A stretch of DNA of 57,990 bases from an uncultured Myxococcales bacterium (GCA_903955385.1 CAJBNH010000028.1:1-57990); one strand, 5' to 3'. Shown: positions 43,567-57,935, counted from the first letter of the stretch. The notes: generated from the sequence alone by a model not told the origin. Program-made: numbers and translations.

Positions 43567-46500
43567 CTACGGGCAAGCCACCAGGATCCGCAGGTCGTCG
43601 ACCAGCACGCCACGCCCGCTGTTGTACAGCGAGTCGATGCTGTTGAAGCTGAACTCCAACTGCACCTGCTTGCCCTTGTACGCCGCCAGCGACAACGTGA
43701 CGTCCATCCACCCCTTCAACGAGAACCCCGCGGATCCCTTGGTCCACAGCGTCGCGCCCTTGGCTCCGTTGACGATGGGGGCGATCTCGAGCCGGTCGTA
43801 GCTGACGTCCGCCTCGGTGTCGACGTACAACCAGAACCGCGCCGATGCGGCCTGATTTGCCGGCAGCAAGACCACCGGTGTGCGGGCAGTGCCGGACGAC
43901 GACCCGAAGTCGAAGCTCATCGTCGCGGGATAGCCGTAGTACAGCGCACCGGGAGCCGACTTGGCGGGTGAGGCGTTGGCCCACAGCTGCCAGCCCTTGG
44001 CCGCTCCCGCGCTGTTGGACAGCTGCATGCCCTTCAGGTCGCCGCCGTCAAACGTGTTGGCCCACAGCTCTGGCACGCAGCAGCCGGGCGCATTCGTGGG
44101 TGCGTACCCGCACTTGTGGACACTGCAGGTGTCGAGCGTGCACAGGTTGTCGCCGTCATCGCAGTCCGAGTCCACGTTGCAGCAGCCCTTGACCTCAGTA
44201 AAGACACACGCTCCGGCACCGATGTCGCAAGTGTCCGTCGTGCAATCGTTCTTGTCGTCGCAGTCGGTGTCGACCGCGCAGCATCCGGTCGGAGGGCACA
44301 GGTTGCACGAGTCGTTGGCCGCGCCCGGGGTGCCCTTGTCGCCGCCGGGCAGCGCGGACTTCGCCTCGCACCACAGGCCAGCGTCGCCGTTGTCGGTCGC
44401 GTTCAAGTGGTCGGGGTCCAGCGTCATCGAGGCGCCAATCGTCACTGGAAAGCCGACGTTCTGGCAGTCGGGTGGTTCGTTGGGGTCGCCGCACAGCGAG
44501 CCCTTCGGCTGGTAGACGACCTGGTCGATCACCGTGCCGTTCCAGACGAGCACGATGGCGTCCTGCACGCCGTTGTCCAGACCGAACGGCGGGTTCTGAC
44601 CGGCCACCGTCCAGCCGAAAGCCACCGAAGCGCCGCCATTCACGGTCACGTCCGTCGAACCGCCCGCCGCCAGGAAGCCGTGTCCGGGGACCAGCAGCGG
44701 CCACGGACTGGTCAGCACCACCTTGTCCTTCGCCGCATCGCGCAGGACCCAGCCGCGCACGTCGATCGGCTCATCGGACGGATTGTGCAGCTCGACCCAC
44801 TCGCCCACGGCATCGGCCACCGCGGCCGGGTTGACCATCGCCTCGCTGACCAGCAGGGCCGCGGGCGCGAAGTTCTCAAGCTGGCACGCGGGGTTGCAGC
44901 CGTCGCCGGGCATCTGATTGCCGTCGTCGCAGCCTTCGAACAGGTCGACCTTGCCGTTGCCGCAGGTCGCGAGATCGCACACGTCACCCCAGCCGTCGCC
45001 GTCGGCGTCCTTCTGGTCGACGTTGATCTCGAACGGGCAGTTGTCGCAGGCGTCGCCAATGCCGTCGGCGTCGAGATCGTCCTGACCGGGGCTGGGCACC
45101 GACGGGCACAAGTCGCACGCGTTGCCGATGCCGTCCTTGTCCGTGTCGGTTTGCGCAACATTGGCCACCAACGGGCAATTGTCGGTCGGGTTGGTCACGC
45201 CGTCACCGTCGGGGTCCTTGCCGGGGGGGGCACACGAGGGGTTGGCGGTGCCCGGCGTGCCAGAGTCCGCGCCGCCGACCATCAGGGGCGTGGTGGCATG
45301 GCACCAGTTCGCCGCGACGTCGTTGTAGAAGGGTGTCAGGTGCTGCGGATCGACCTGCAGGGCTTTGCCGGGCTGCGGCGCCGGGGTCGAGACGCCGTAA
45401 TTCACGCTGTCGGCCACCTGCCCCAGCACCGTCTTGAGCGTCAGCTTGTCGCCCGTGTCGTCCAACTGCACGTCCTGCCACACGTAATCGACCTTCACGC
45501 CGCCGTTCTTGGCCTTGTCCTTGCTGCGCCCAAGCACCAGATACTTGCCCGGCAGCACCGTCAGCGCCGGAGCCGCGGGAAACACGTGCGCGCCGCCCTT
45601 GCCGGTTTCCAGCGTCCAGCCGTTCAGTGAGAGCGGGCGGCTGTCGGCGTTGTACAGCTCGACCCACTCGGCCGTGGCATCCGAGCCGGTCGTCGTGTGC
45701 GCGAACACCTCTGACACCATCAGGCGATTCATCTGTACTTTTGCCTTCTTGCAGGTCTTCAGGCAGCCATCTTCCTCGTTCGCGTTGCCGTCGTCACAGG
45801 CCTCGCCGTAGTCAAGCTCTGCGTCGCCGCACTGCGCCGGGTCGCACATGTCGCCCTTGCCGTCGCCATCCAGATCGAATTGGTCGGCGTTGGGGTCCTG
45901 CGGGCAGTTGTCACAGAGGTCGCCATAGCCGTCGCCGTCGGTGTCGGCCTGGTTGGGGTTGGAGACCTTGGGGCAGTTGTCCACCACGTCGTCGGCACCG
46001 TCGTTGTCGGTGTCGGGCGGCGGAGGGCATGGCGGGTTGGGCTTGCCGGGTGTGCCGAAGTCCCCCATCGCCATTGGGGTCGTCGCCGTGCACCAGTGCA
46101 GCGCGTCGTCGTTGTCGGTGGCTTGCAAGTGGCCAGGGTCCAGCGCCAGTGCGTGTCCGGCCGCATTCTTCTGCATCCATGTGGGGTTCCATGCCACGGC
46201 GTCGATGTCCACGCTGAGCTTCGACGGCCCCGAATCATACGTCGCCCGCAGCACCAGACTGTCGCTGACGTTGCCCAAGGCCACGTCGTCGCCGTACACG
46301 TAGGCGGCCGAGTAGCCACCGTTCTGCTTCACGTCGCCCGAACGGCCCAGCACCACCGCCTGGCCGGGCAGCACCCACAGTGGCTTGCAGTGGTGCACCA
46401 CGTGAGTCTGCACGCCGGCCTTGTCGGTCACGGTCAGGCCGTTGAGGTCGATGGGCGCCTCGGTCGTGTTGTGGATCTCGAACCACTCGCCCTGTTCATC

Positions 46501-47055
46501 GGATACGGCCGCGGGCTGGATCAGGACCTCGGAGACGACAAGATCGCCCTTGTTCAGCGCCTGCGGCTCGGGCGCCGGCCCGGAAACGTCGCATGGCGCC
46601 TCGCAAGTTCCCTGCGGCGTCCCCACCAGCCCCTCGTCGCACTCGCAAGCGACGCCTCCCGGCACCACCACGCACACCGTCTGACCCGGCTGGTTGCACG
46701 GGTTGGGGTCGCAGGGGTCGTCGGGCTCGACAACCTCAGGCGGGGCATCAGGTTCGACGACATCGGTCAGCTCGACATCGACCGCCGCATCCGGTTCAGC
46801 GTCGATGAGCGGATCTGCATCGGGCTCAGCGTCCAGGACCTCGTCGGCGTCCTTGGCATCGGTCTTCGCGTCGGTCTTGGCATCCGTCTTGGTGTCGGTC
46901 TTGGCGTCCGTCTTCGGGATGGGGACGTCGAGGGTCTCGAAGCTCAGGCCGCCGGCACCCGCCGGGTTGGTCGGCGACGACGTGCAGGCGACGAGCACCA
47001 CGGCCGCGACCGACCACAACACCGACACCGACACCGGAAAGACACGGAAGCGCAT
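43567..47055 (-). CDS. Lamin-tail/TSP3/Cys-rich surface lipoprotein
   Basis: A 1162-residue exported protein with lipobox VLVAC (C24). A Lys-Thr-Asp-Ala repeat and an acidic Pro/Asp/Glu-rich stretch (to about 112) act as a stalk. Then come an EGF-like Cys cluster (about 113-155) and three lamin-tail domains starting VVSEVLIQPAA, MVSEVFAHTT and LVSEAMVNPAA. They are separated by thrombospondin type-3 Ca-binding repeats (DTDNDGADDVVDNCP and similar) and by CGDGE-type repeats (EACDDGN, EGCDDGN). After a Cys-rich segment, about 150 C-terminal residues look like a jelly-roll binding module. ATG at 47055 follows GGGAGAACC. The composition suggests adhesion to polysaccharide, DNA or host material; the ligand is not known. 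Confidence 0.85.
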   Translation of the reverse strand: MRFRVFPVSVSVLWSVAAVVLVACTSSPTNPAGAGGLSFETLDVPIPKTDAKTDTKTDAKTDAKTDAKDADEVLDAEPDADPLIDAEPDAAVDVELTDVVEPDAPPEVVEPDDPCDPNPCNQPGQTVCVVVPGGVACECDEGLVGTPQGTCEAPCDVSGPAPEPQALNKGDLVVSEVLIQPAAVSDEQGEWFEIHNTTEAPIDLNGLTVTDKAGVQTHVVHHCKPLWVLPGQAVVLGRSGDVKQNGGYSAAYVYGDDVALGNVSDSLVLRATYDSGPSKLSVDIDAVAWNPTWMQKNAAGHALALDPGHLQATDNDDALHWCTATTPMAMGDFGTPGKPNPPCPPPPDTDNDGADDVVDNCPKVSNPNQADTDGDGYGDLCDNCPQDPNADQFDLDGDGKGDMCDPAQCGDAELDYGEACDDGNANEEDGCLKTCKKAKVQMNRLMVSEVFAHTTTGSDATAEWVELYNADSRPLSLNGWTLETGKGGAHVFPAAPALTVLPGKYLVLGRSKDKAKNGGVKVDYVWQDVQLDDTGDKLTLKTVLGQVADSVNYGVSTPAPQPGKALQVDPQHLTPFYNDVAANWCHATTPLMVGGADSGTPGTANPSCAPPGKDPDGDGVTNPTDNCPLVANVAQTDTDKDGIGNACDLCPSVPSPGQDDLDADGIGDACDNCPFEINVDQKDADGDGWGDVCDLATCGNGKVDLFEGCDDGNQMPGDGCNPACQLENFAPAALLVSEAMVNPAAVADAVGEWVELHNPSDEPIDVRGWVLRDAAKDKVVLTSPWPLLVPGHGFLAAGGSTDVTVNGGASVAFGWTVAGQNPPFGLDNGVQDAIVLVWNGTVIDQVVYQPKGSLCGDPNEPPDCQNVGFPVTIGASMTLDPDHLNATDNGDAGLWCEAKSALPGGDKGTPGAANDSCNLCPPTGCCAVDTDCDDKNDCTTDTCDIGAGACVFTEVKGCCNVDSDCDDGDNLCTLDTCSVHKCGYAPTNAPGCCVPELWANTFDGGDLKGMQLSNSAGAAKGWQLWANASPAKSAPGALYYGYPATMSFDFGSSSGTARTPVVLLPANQAASARFWLYVDTEADVSYDRLEIAPIVNGAKGATLWTKGSAGFSLKGWMDVTLSLAAYKGKQVQLEFSFNSIDSLYNSGRGVLVDDLRILVACP

Positions 47056-47229
47056 GGTTCTCCCGGAACGCAGGGGCAGGCGTAAGCAGCGGCGGGGGGG
47101 TGAGCTAGCTTAGTCATTTCCACCGGTCCCGGGCAAGGGCGCTGTTCAGGTCGTCCGCTCCTTTCATCGGACTCGCCGCGCCTTGCAGCGCCCGCTATGC
47201 TTTGTGGACCTTTTGCCCCCGGAGGTTCC

Positions 47230-48285
47230 ATGCGGTTCTTGCCAACCCCGCTGATCGCCACGCTTTTGCTTTGCACGGTAGCGTCCCCCGCCCGGTCCGA
47301 GCCCGTCGTCGTCAAGCCGGGCAAGGTCGTGCTGCCCATGTCTGGCCTCGAGATCGAGCTGCCCAAAGACTCCCGCAAGGGCCACACCTGGTCGGTCTCA
47401 GGCAGCTACGCCCTGGACGACGCCTTCGACTCCCGCGACGTGATCGACGAGAAGGTCGACGGCAAGCTGGTCGCCGGTTCGTGGGTGCTTGTCGGCTACT
47501 TCTCTGCGGGCGACTGCGAGGCCACGGTGGCGGGTACCACGCTGGAGTCGCCGTGGACGGCCAAGCAGGATCTGTGGGGTCAGAAATGGTCGATACGCGG
47601 CGGGATCTTCACGTTTGAGGGCGACCTGGGCAAGGTCCCGGCGGTCGTCCTGTGCACGACCCGTCCAGACCGCAAGTCGCTGCTTCTCTATCGTTTCTTC
47701 CTCGATCTGCCGACGACGACTGCGCAGGCTGACTTGCAGACCAAGCTGGCCAAGCTGCCGATGCTGGCGCGGGTGACCAAGAGCTGGGCCAGCGACCGCG
47801 TGTCCAACACCCCGCCCCTGCGCCGCCCGGAGGTCCGCAACCGCGGCAAGCTCGAGGCCGTGCGCACCGTTGCCCTGGAGGTCACCTCCCTCGCCCTGAC
47901 CATGCCCGACGACGGCTATGTGTGGGTGCCCCGCGCCCACGGTGAAAACGACGACCCGGTTGACTGGCTGGACCGCATGGCCCCGGCAGTTCCGGAAATC
48001 GACATCGAGATCGCGAAGTTGCCCAACGTGACCTGTCAGGCGTTCGCAGAGAATCTGGAGGCCCCGCGGGCCAAGGGCTTCCGCTCCAGCCACGTGCCGG
48101 AAGGCTGGACCGTCGGGCCCGTCCTGGAGGTCACGGGGACGCCCGAATACACGGTGTGCCGTGAAATCAAGGGCAACGCGATCGTGGTTGGCATGTTCAA
48201 CCTGCCCATCAAGGGCCCGACGGCCGGCGACTTTACCCCAGTCGCGCCAATGCTCGAGGCCATCGCCCGCGCTGCTTCGATGTAG
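47230..48285 (+). CDS. Secreted protein of unknown function
   Basis: A 351-residue protein with a signal peptide (LIATLLLCTVASPARS, cleavage before E24). The mature part has four widely spaced cysteines and alternating strand-like segments; I recognise no family. ATG at 47230 has GGAGG five bases upstream. It is divergent from the lamin-tail gene across 174 bases and precedes the tandem P-domain genes. Confidence 0.65.
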   Translation: MRFLPTPLIATLLLCTVASPARSEPVVVKPGKVVLPMSGLEIELPKDSRKGHTWSVSGSYALDDAFDSRDVIDEKVDGKLVAGSWVLVGYFSAGDCEATVAGTTLESPWTAKQDLWGQKWSIRGGIFTFEGDLGKVPAVVLCTTRPDRKSLLLYRFFLDLPTTTAQADLQTKLAKLPMLARVTKSWASDRVSNTPPLRRPEVRNRGKLEAVRTVALEVTSLALTMPDDGYVWVPRAHGENDDPVDWLDRMAPAVPEIDIEIAKLPNVTCQAFAENLEAPRAKGFRSSHVPEGWTVGPVLEVTGTPEYTVCREIKGNAIVVGMFNLPIKGPTAGDFTPVAPMLEAIARAASM

Positions 48286-48391
48286 CCGCCGGCGCGCCGC
48301 ACTGGTGACACGGCCCCCTGTGGCACGCCATCGACCCGCCGCCGGTGCCCCCCCCAAGACGCTGTAAATTGCGGGAGAAAGTGAAGGCCGA

Positions 48392-48420
48392 TTGCGTTCG
48401 CTGCCGCGCTTGTGTACGAT
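48392..48420 (+). promoter_or_regulatory. Sigma70-like promoter for the first P-domain gene
   Basis: TTGCGT (48392-48397) and TACGAT (48415-48420) with a 17-base spacer, 59 bases before the ATG at 48480. GAGGGG lies just upstream of the start codon. Good match by inspection; not tested. Confidence 0.5.
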
Positions 48421-48479
48421 CTTTACAAAGGCTTCGCACTTCAGCGTGAAGTCTGTTCAACCTTCTCGAGGGGCCTGCG

Positions 48480-50438
48480 ATGCAACACGATTCATCTCTC
48501 GGCCGGTGCAGTGCCGGATTCGCCGCCATGGCGCTGGTCATGAGCCTGTCTGCGGTAGCCTACGCGGCCATCCCCAGCGTGACGCAAATCGAGGGCGCTC
48601 TCGCGTCCACGGGCGGGGGACCGGTCTCCGACGGCGCCTACGCCATGACGTTCCTGCTCTACAAGGACGCTCAGGGTGGTGCCGCGGTATGGACGGAAGG
48701 TCCCATCGACGTCGCCGTCGTGAGTGGGTCGTTCTCTCACGACTTGGGTGCCACCACGCCGTTGACGCAGGACGTGCTGAAGGCTTTGGCCGGTCAGGGC
48801 TTTCTGGCGCTGAAGGTCGGTCAGGACCCTGAGCTGACCCGCAAGCCCTTGCGAGCTGCCTCCTTCGCGCTGCGAACGGCGGTCGCGGAGGGTCTGGATT
48901 GCTCCGGTTGCCTCACCGCCGACCAGCTCGACGCCGGTGTGCTGCAGCCGTACGCCAAGACCGCCTCGCTGGCCACGGTCGCCACGACCGGCAAGTTCTC
49001 CGACCTGCAGGGCGGACCCGACCTGTCGGCCTATGCCAAGCTCGCCTCGCTTGCCGACGTCGCCTCGACCGGCGCCTACGCCGACCTGATCGGCGCGCCG
49101 GACACTTCGGTCTTCGCCAAGGCCGCCGACTTGGCCCAAGTCGCCACGTCCGGCAAGTACACCGATCTGACAGACACGCCCGCGTTGGCCAAGCTGGGCG
49201 CCACCTGCGGCACCGGTTTGGTGATCAAGGGCCTGAAGGCCGACGGCAGCTACGAGTGCGTGCAGTCGATGGACCCGGCCGGTCTGCCAGCTGACGGCAT
49301 CGACGAACTCTCCAACGGCTTGATCTGGAACCAGTTCACCGACGTCTTCAGCTCATCGGCCGCCCTGCCCATCCCCGACAACAACCCGATCGGCGGCTTC
49401 TCCGAGATCGTGGTCGGCGACGTAGGTCTGGCCCAGAAGCTGACCGTGTCGATCGAAGTGGCCAACTCCGACGTCACCAACCTGCAGATCTCGCTGTTTG
49501 ACGCAGCCAACCAGCAATACGTGCTGTGGAACAAGGGCGGCAAGAAGGGCGACGGCATCAAGACGGCGTACCCGGACCCCACCAAGACCATCTCCGGCGA
49601 CCTGACCTACTGGGCCGGCAAGAACCCCAAGGGAACTTGGCGCTTGCAGGTCATCGACACCGCGTTCCTGAACAACACCACCGACGGCCAAGTGGTGGCC
49701 TGGTCGGTCAACCTGCAGACCCTGTCGAGCAAGAAGATCCGCATCGCCGGCGACCTCATCGTCGAGGGAACGCTGACCAACACCGGCTTGGCCCAGCAGA
49801 TCGCCGCTGGCGTGCCCAAGCCCGCGACATTCCGCTGGAACACGTTCCACGCGCACATCAACGGTGCGACCTGGAACTTCGGCGACGACGCGGCCTTGCA
49901 CATGGGCGTCAACCCGTCCAGCTGGTCTGGCGGCGCCTACGCCGGCAGCATCTCGGCCGACAAGAACGTGCAGCGCATCTTCTTTGTGAACAAAGGCAGC
50001 TCTTACGGCAACGGCGCCATGGTCCACAGCGAGTTCTATTCGATGTACAACGACAGCAACATCGGCAAGCACCTCGCGGTGTTGTTCCGCATCAAGAACA
50101 CCTCGGGCGTGAACAAGGACTGGTCGCCGACCTTCCACTTCACGGCTTACGGCGGCTGGAGCGAGTACAGCAGCGTCGCGGTGAATGGCCAGAACGCTTG
50201 GACCTACACCAGCAACTGCTACAGCAACACCACCGCGCAGCCGACCTTGACGATTCCGGGCTCGCAGCCGGTGTCGACCGTGATTTGGTTCGTCAGCTCG
50301 TCGCCGCCGTGGACCCCGCGTGGGTCGCGTGGCTATCGTGAGCTTGCTCTCGCGTTCAAGGCCGGTGCGATGACGCTTCCGGCGGGATTGGCTTTCGTCG
50401 ATGACCTGGATACCGCAACCGGCAACTGGACCCAGTGA
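48480..50438 (+). CDS. Secreted P-domain protein with tail-fibre-like repeats (copy 1)
   Basis: A 652-residue exported protein (signal peptide ending SAVAYA). The N-terminal domain (about 31-145) is followed by three repeats of about 25-30 residues (ATVATTGKFSDLQGGPD, ADVASTGAYADLIGAPD, AQVATSGKYTDLTDTPA). Such repeats are typical of trimeric phage tail fibres and adhesin stalks. A P/Homo-B type domain (about 280-425) has PIPDNNPIGGFSEIVV, QISLFDAANQQYVL, KGTWRLQVIDTAFLNN and DGQVVAWSVNL. About 215 C-terminal residues form another beta-rich module with a conserved AWTYTSNCYSNTTAQPTL. No protease domain accompanies the P domain, so it is probably a surface or extracellular fibre. Confidence 0.78.
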   Translation: MQHDSSLGRCSAGFAAMALVMSLSAVAYAAIPSVTQIEGALASTGGGPVSDGAYAMTFLLYKDAQGGAAVWTEGPIDVAVVSGSFSHDLGATTPLTQDVLKALAGQGFLALKVGQDPELTRKPLRAASFALRTAVAEGLDCSGCLTADQLDAGVLQPYAKTASLATVATTGKFSDLQGGPDLSAYAKLASLADVASTGAYADLIGAPDTSVFAKAADLAQVATSGKYTDLTDTPALAKLGATCGTGLVIKGLKADGSYECVQSMDPAGLPADGIDELSNGLIWNQFTDVFSSSAALPIPDNNPIGGFSEIVVGDVGLAQKLTVSIEVANSDVTNLQISLFDAANQQYVLWNKGGKKGDGIKTAYPDPTKTISGDLTYWAGKNPKGTWRLQVIDTAFLNNTTDGQVVAWSVNLQTLSSKKIRIAGDLIVEGTLTNTGLAQQIAAGVPKPATFRWNTFHAHINGATWNFGDDAALHMGVNPSSWSGGAYAGSISADKNVQRIFFVNKGSSYGNGAMVHSEFYSMYNDSNIGKHLAVLFRIKNTSGVNKDWSPTFHFTAYGGWSEYSSVAVNGQNAWTYTSNCYSNTTAQPTLTIPGSQPVSTVIWFVSSSPPWTPRGSRGYRELALAFKAGAMTLPAGLAFVDDLDTATGNWTQ

Positions 50439-50493
50439 GTCCGGCTCGCAGTGGGCAGTTCCAAGACGACGGATCATCCAAGGGAGCCTGACC

Positions 50494-52488
50494 ATGTACC
50501 AGAATCGTAGGGTCCGCTGGTCCCGCGCACAGAAGAGGCCTTGGCAGCTGGGAATTCCGGCAACGCTAGGGGTTGCTGCCCTTTGTCTGGCGGTGTGGGC
50601 CGGTGCGGCGCAAGCGGCCGTGCCGTCCGTGACGCAGATCGAAGGCGTGCTGGCGTCCACAGGCGGGGGGCCGGTCTCCGACGGCGCTTACGCCATGACG
50701 TTCGTGCTTTACAAGGACGCCCAAGGTGGGGCTGCCGTCTGGACCGAAGGTCCGGTCGATGTCGCCGTGGTAAACGGGTCCTTCTCCCACGACTTGGGCA
50801 CCAGCACGCCGCTGACCCAGGACGTGCTCAAGGCTTTGGCCGGGCAAGGCTTTCTGGCCATGCAGATCGGCAGCGACCCAGAGCTGCCGCGCAAGTCGCT
50901 GCGCTCGGCGCTGTTTGCCCTGCGTGCCTCAGCCGCTGAGTCGCTGGACTGCTCGGGCTGCATCACCGCTGCCCAGCTCGACGCTGGCATCCTGCAGCCC
51001 TATGCCAAGTCCGCGTCGCTCGCGACTGTCGCCACGACCGGCAAGTACGCGGACCTTCAGGGCGGTCCGGACCTGATGGCGTACGCCAAGACCGCTTCGC
51101 TGGCCACCGTGGCTTCGACGGGCGCGTACGCGGACGTCGACGGCGCTCCCGACACTTCGGTGTTCGCCAAGACGGCGTCGCTGTCCAAGGTCGCGACTTC
51201 AGACAAGTACACCGACCTGACCGACACGCCGACGCTGGCCAAGCTGGGCGCCACCTGCGGCACCGGGTTGGTCATCAAGGGGCTGAAGGCCGACGGTTCG
51301 TACGAGTGCGTGCAGTCGATGGACCCGACCGGCCTGCCCTCCGATGGCATCGACGAGCTCTCCAACGGCTTGATCTGGAACCAGTTCACCGACGTCTTCA
51401 GTTCATCGGCCGCCCTGCCCATCCCCGACAACAACCCGATCGGCGGCTTCTCCGAGATTGTGGTCGGCGACGTGGGTCTGGCGCAGAAGCTGACGGTCTC
51501 GCTCGAGCTGGCCAACTCCGACATCTCGAACGTACAGGTGTCGCTGTTCGACTCGGCCAACCAGCAGTACGTGCTGTACAACAAGGGCGGCAAGAAGGGC
51601 GACGGCATCAAGACCTCGTACCCCGACCCGACCAAGACCATCTCGGGCGACCTGACCTATTGGGTGGGCAAGAACCCGAAGGGCACGTGGCGCTTGCAGG
51701 TCATCGATACGTCATTCCTGAACAACACGACCGACGGTCAGGTGGTGGCCTGGTCGGTCAACCTGCAGACCCTGTCGTCCAAGAAGATCCTGATCAAGGG
51801 AGATCTGATCGTTGAGGGCACGCTGGTCAACGCCGCGCTGTCCAGCCAGATCGCTGCTGCACTCCCCAAGCCCGCGACCTACCGCTGGAACGTGTTCAGC
51901 AACTACGACCCACAGTGCTGCTGGATGTTCGGCGACGACGGCAACCTCGCCATGGGTGTCGCTCCCTCGTCCTGGTCGAACGGCTACTACGCCCACAACA
52001 TCTCGGCCGACAAGAACATCCAGCGCAACTTCTTCATCAAGCGCGGCTACGCGTACGGCAACGGCGCGATGGTGTACAGCGACTACTGGGACAGCTGGAA
52101 CGACAGCAACGTCGCCCGCAGCCTCGCCGTGTTGTTCCGCATCAAGAACACGTCGGGAGCCGCCAAGACCTGGTCGCCCACGTTCAATTTCACCGCGTAC
52201 GGCGGCTGGTCGGACTACTCGAGCATTGCGGTCAATGGCCAGAACGCCTGGACCTACACCAGCAACTGCTACAGCAACACCACCGCGCAGCCGAGCCTGA
52301 CCATCCCCGGCACGCAGCCTGTCTCGACGGTGATCTTCTTCATTGGCTCGTCGCCGAACTGGGTCTGGCGCAATCTTCACGGCTTCCGCGAGCTGGCGCT
52401 TGCCTTCAAGGCCGGCGCGATGACGCTGCCCGCTGGCCTGCAGTTTGTCGACGATCTGGACACGGCGACCGGCAGCTGGGACCAGTAG
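50494..52488 (+). CDS. Secreted P-domain protein with tail-fibre-like repeats (copy 2)
   Basis: A 664-residue tandem paralogue of the preceding gene with the same domain order: signal peptide (ending GAAQA), N-terminal domain beginning AVPSVTQIEGVLAS, three DLxGxPD-type repeats, P domain and C-terminal beta module. ATG at 50494 follows AAGGGAGCC. The two copies are near-identical at the DNA level through the start of the P domain and diverge most in the C-terminal module (YDPQCCWMFGDDG here, INGATWNFGDDA in copy 1). This suggests a conserved shaft and a variable tip. The genes are 55 bases apart and probably cotranscribed. Confidence 0.78.
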   Translation: MYQNRRVRWSRAQKRPWQLGIPATLGVAALCLAVWAGAAQAAVPSVTQIEGVLASTGGGPVSDGAYAMTFVLYKDAQGGAAVWTEGPVDVAVVNGSFSHDLGTSTPLTQDVLKALAGQGFLAMQIGSDPELPRKSLRSALFALRASAAESLDCSGCITAAQLDAGILQPYAKSASLATVATTGKYADLQGGPDLMAYAKTASLATVASTGAYADVDGAPDTSVFAKTASLSKVATSDKYTDLTDTPTLAKLGATCGTGLVIKGLKADGSYECVQSMDPTGLPSDGIDELSNGLIWNQFTDVFSSSAALPIPDNNPIGGFSEIVVGDVGLAQKLTVSLELANSDISNVQVSLFDSANQQYVLYNKGGKKGDGIKTSYPDPTKTISGDLTYWVGKNPKGTWRLQVIDTSFLNNTTDGQVVAWSVNLQTLSSKKILIKGDLIVEGTLVNAALSSQIAAALPKPATYRWNVFSNYDPQCCWMFGDDGNLAMGVAPSSWSNGYYAHNISADKNIQRNFFIKRGYAYGNGAMVYSDYWDSWNDSNVARSLAVLFRIKNTSGAAKTWSPTFNFTAYGGWSDYSSIAVNGQNAWTYTSNCYSNTTAQPSLTIPGTQPVSTVIFFIGSSPNWVWRNLHGFRELALAFKAGAMTLPAGLQFVDDLDTATGSWDQ

Positions 52489-52896
52489 GGCCAACCTCAG
52501 CCCGAGCCTCCGCCCCGGTCCTGGCCCCCTGCCTCTCACCAGCATCTGCCCTTGTGGCCCCGCTTCGCGCAGGCGCGTCGCTTGCGTGGAACGGACGTTT
52601 TGTCGCGCCTGCACCGTTGGGCCCCGGTTGGGCGGCCCACGTGACTGGCGCCCAAGACGAGCGTAGCCCTGCCACCAAGCGCACCATATCGGGACGTTGA
52701 CCGCCACGGCCGACCGATATAGCGTCCATTCTTGGACCCATTCAGATGCACGGCTGTTGTGAATTCTTGATGCATGTCAAGCACTTGTCTGCATTTCGCT
52801 TGAAGAGCGCAACGATGTCCCTATAAGGGTCGCATCAAGTCGCTCGATAGCCGAAAACCCTACTTCGCTTCGCCCATCACCCCCGAGGAGGATGCT
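52489..52896. other. Intergenic region with promoter and inverted repeat
   Basis: These 408 bases precede the giant OmpA-fusion gene. The first 190 bases are GC-rich and without features I can name. The rest is AT-richer and contains an inverted repeat CTTGA-n6-TCAAG (52766-52781) and a good promoter match (52800-52827). No gene is supported. Confidence 0.5.
52800..52827 (+). promoter_or_regulatory. Sigma70-like promoter for the OmpA-fusion gene
   Basis: TTGAAG (52800-52805) and TATAAG (52822-52827) with a 16-base spacer, about 70 bases before the GTG start. The inverted repeat at 52766-52781 lies just upstream and could bind an activator. Confidence 0.5.
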
Positions 52897-57624
<4,728 letters not shown>

Positions 57625-57758
57625 TTCCCTGCCCGCCCGGACCCGCCCCCGTGGCCCTCAGCTCGTCGCGTTCGACTTGCTGGGGGTTGCGGGGGATGGG
57701 GGGCGCCAAGACCCGAATTCCCAGCCTTTTGTGCCCTGCTATCCGGGTGTTGATTGCC

Positions 57759-57778
57759 CCGTTCAAGCGATTGAACGG
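57759..57778. other. Hairpin with GNRA-type GCGA loop
   Basis: CCGTTCAA and TTGAACGG pair perfectly around GCGA, about 135 bases after the OmpA-fusion stop. It could be a factor-dependent terminator stem, an mRNA 3' stabiliser or part of a repeat element. Confidence 0.4.
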
Positions 57779-57822
57779 CGCAAGCCCCACGCGATGCGGA
57801 TCGAGATTCACCCGTGATTGTG

Positions 57823-57848
57823 GGCGAAGGTGTCAGGCGAAGGTGTCA
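57823..57848. repeat. Tandem 13-base repeat GGCGAAGGTGTCA x2
   Basis: Two adjacent perfect copies. The AGGTGTCAG core also occurs at the second copy of the direct repeat near 6858, suggesting a dispersed element end. Confidence 0.5.
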
Positions 57849-57935
57849 GTACTAGAGCACCGATCAGGAACCAACAACCGCGCGACGTAGCCGGCTGGAT
57901 CGACAAGTGGATCACGCTGCGATCTACTCTGGCGG

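Larger units (their letters stand above)
57625..57935. other. Intergenic region with hairpin and short tandem repeats
   Basis: No gene is supported in these 311 bases. They contain an eight-base stem with a GCGA loop (57759-57778) and a 13-base tandem repeat (57823-57848). No U-run follows the hairpin, so it is not a standard terminator. Confidence 0.45.

Noticed and set aside
48480-52488. Prophage tail module, suggested by tail-fibre-like repeats
   Set aside because: No other phage structural, lysis or integrase genes are present, and both proteins have Sec signal peptides and P domains.
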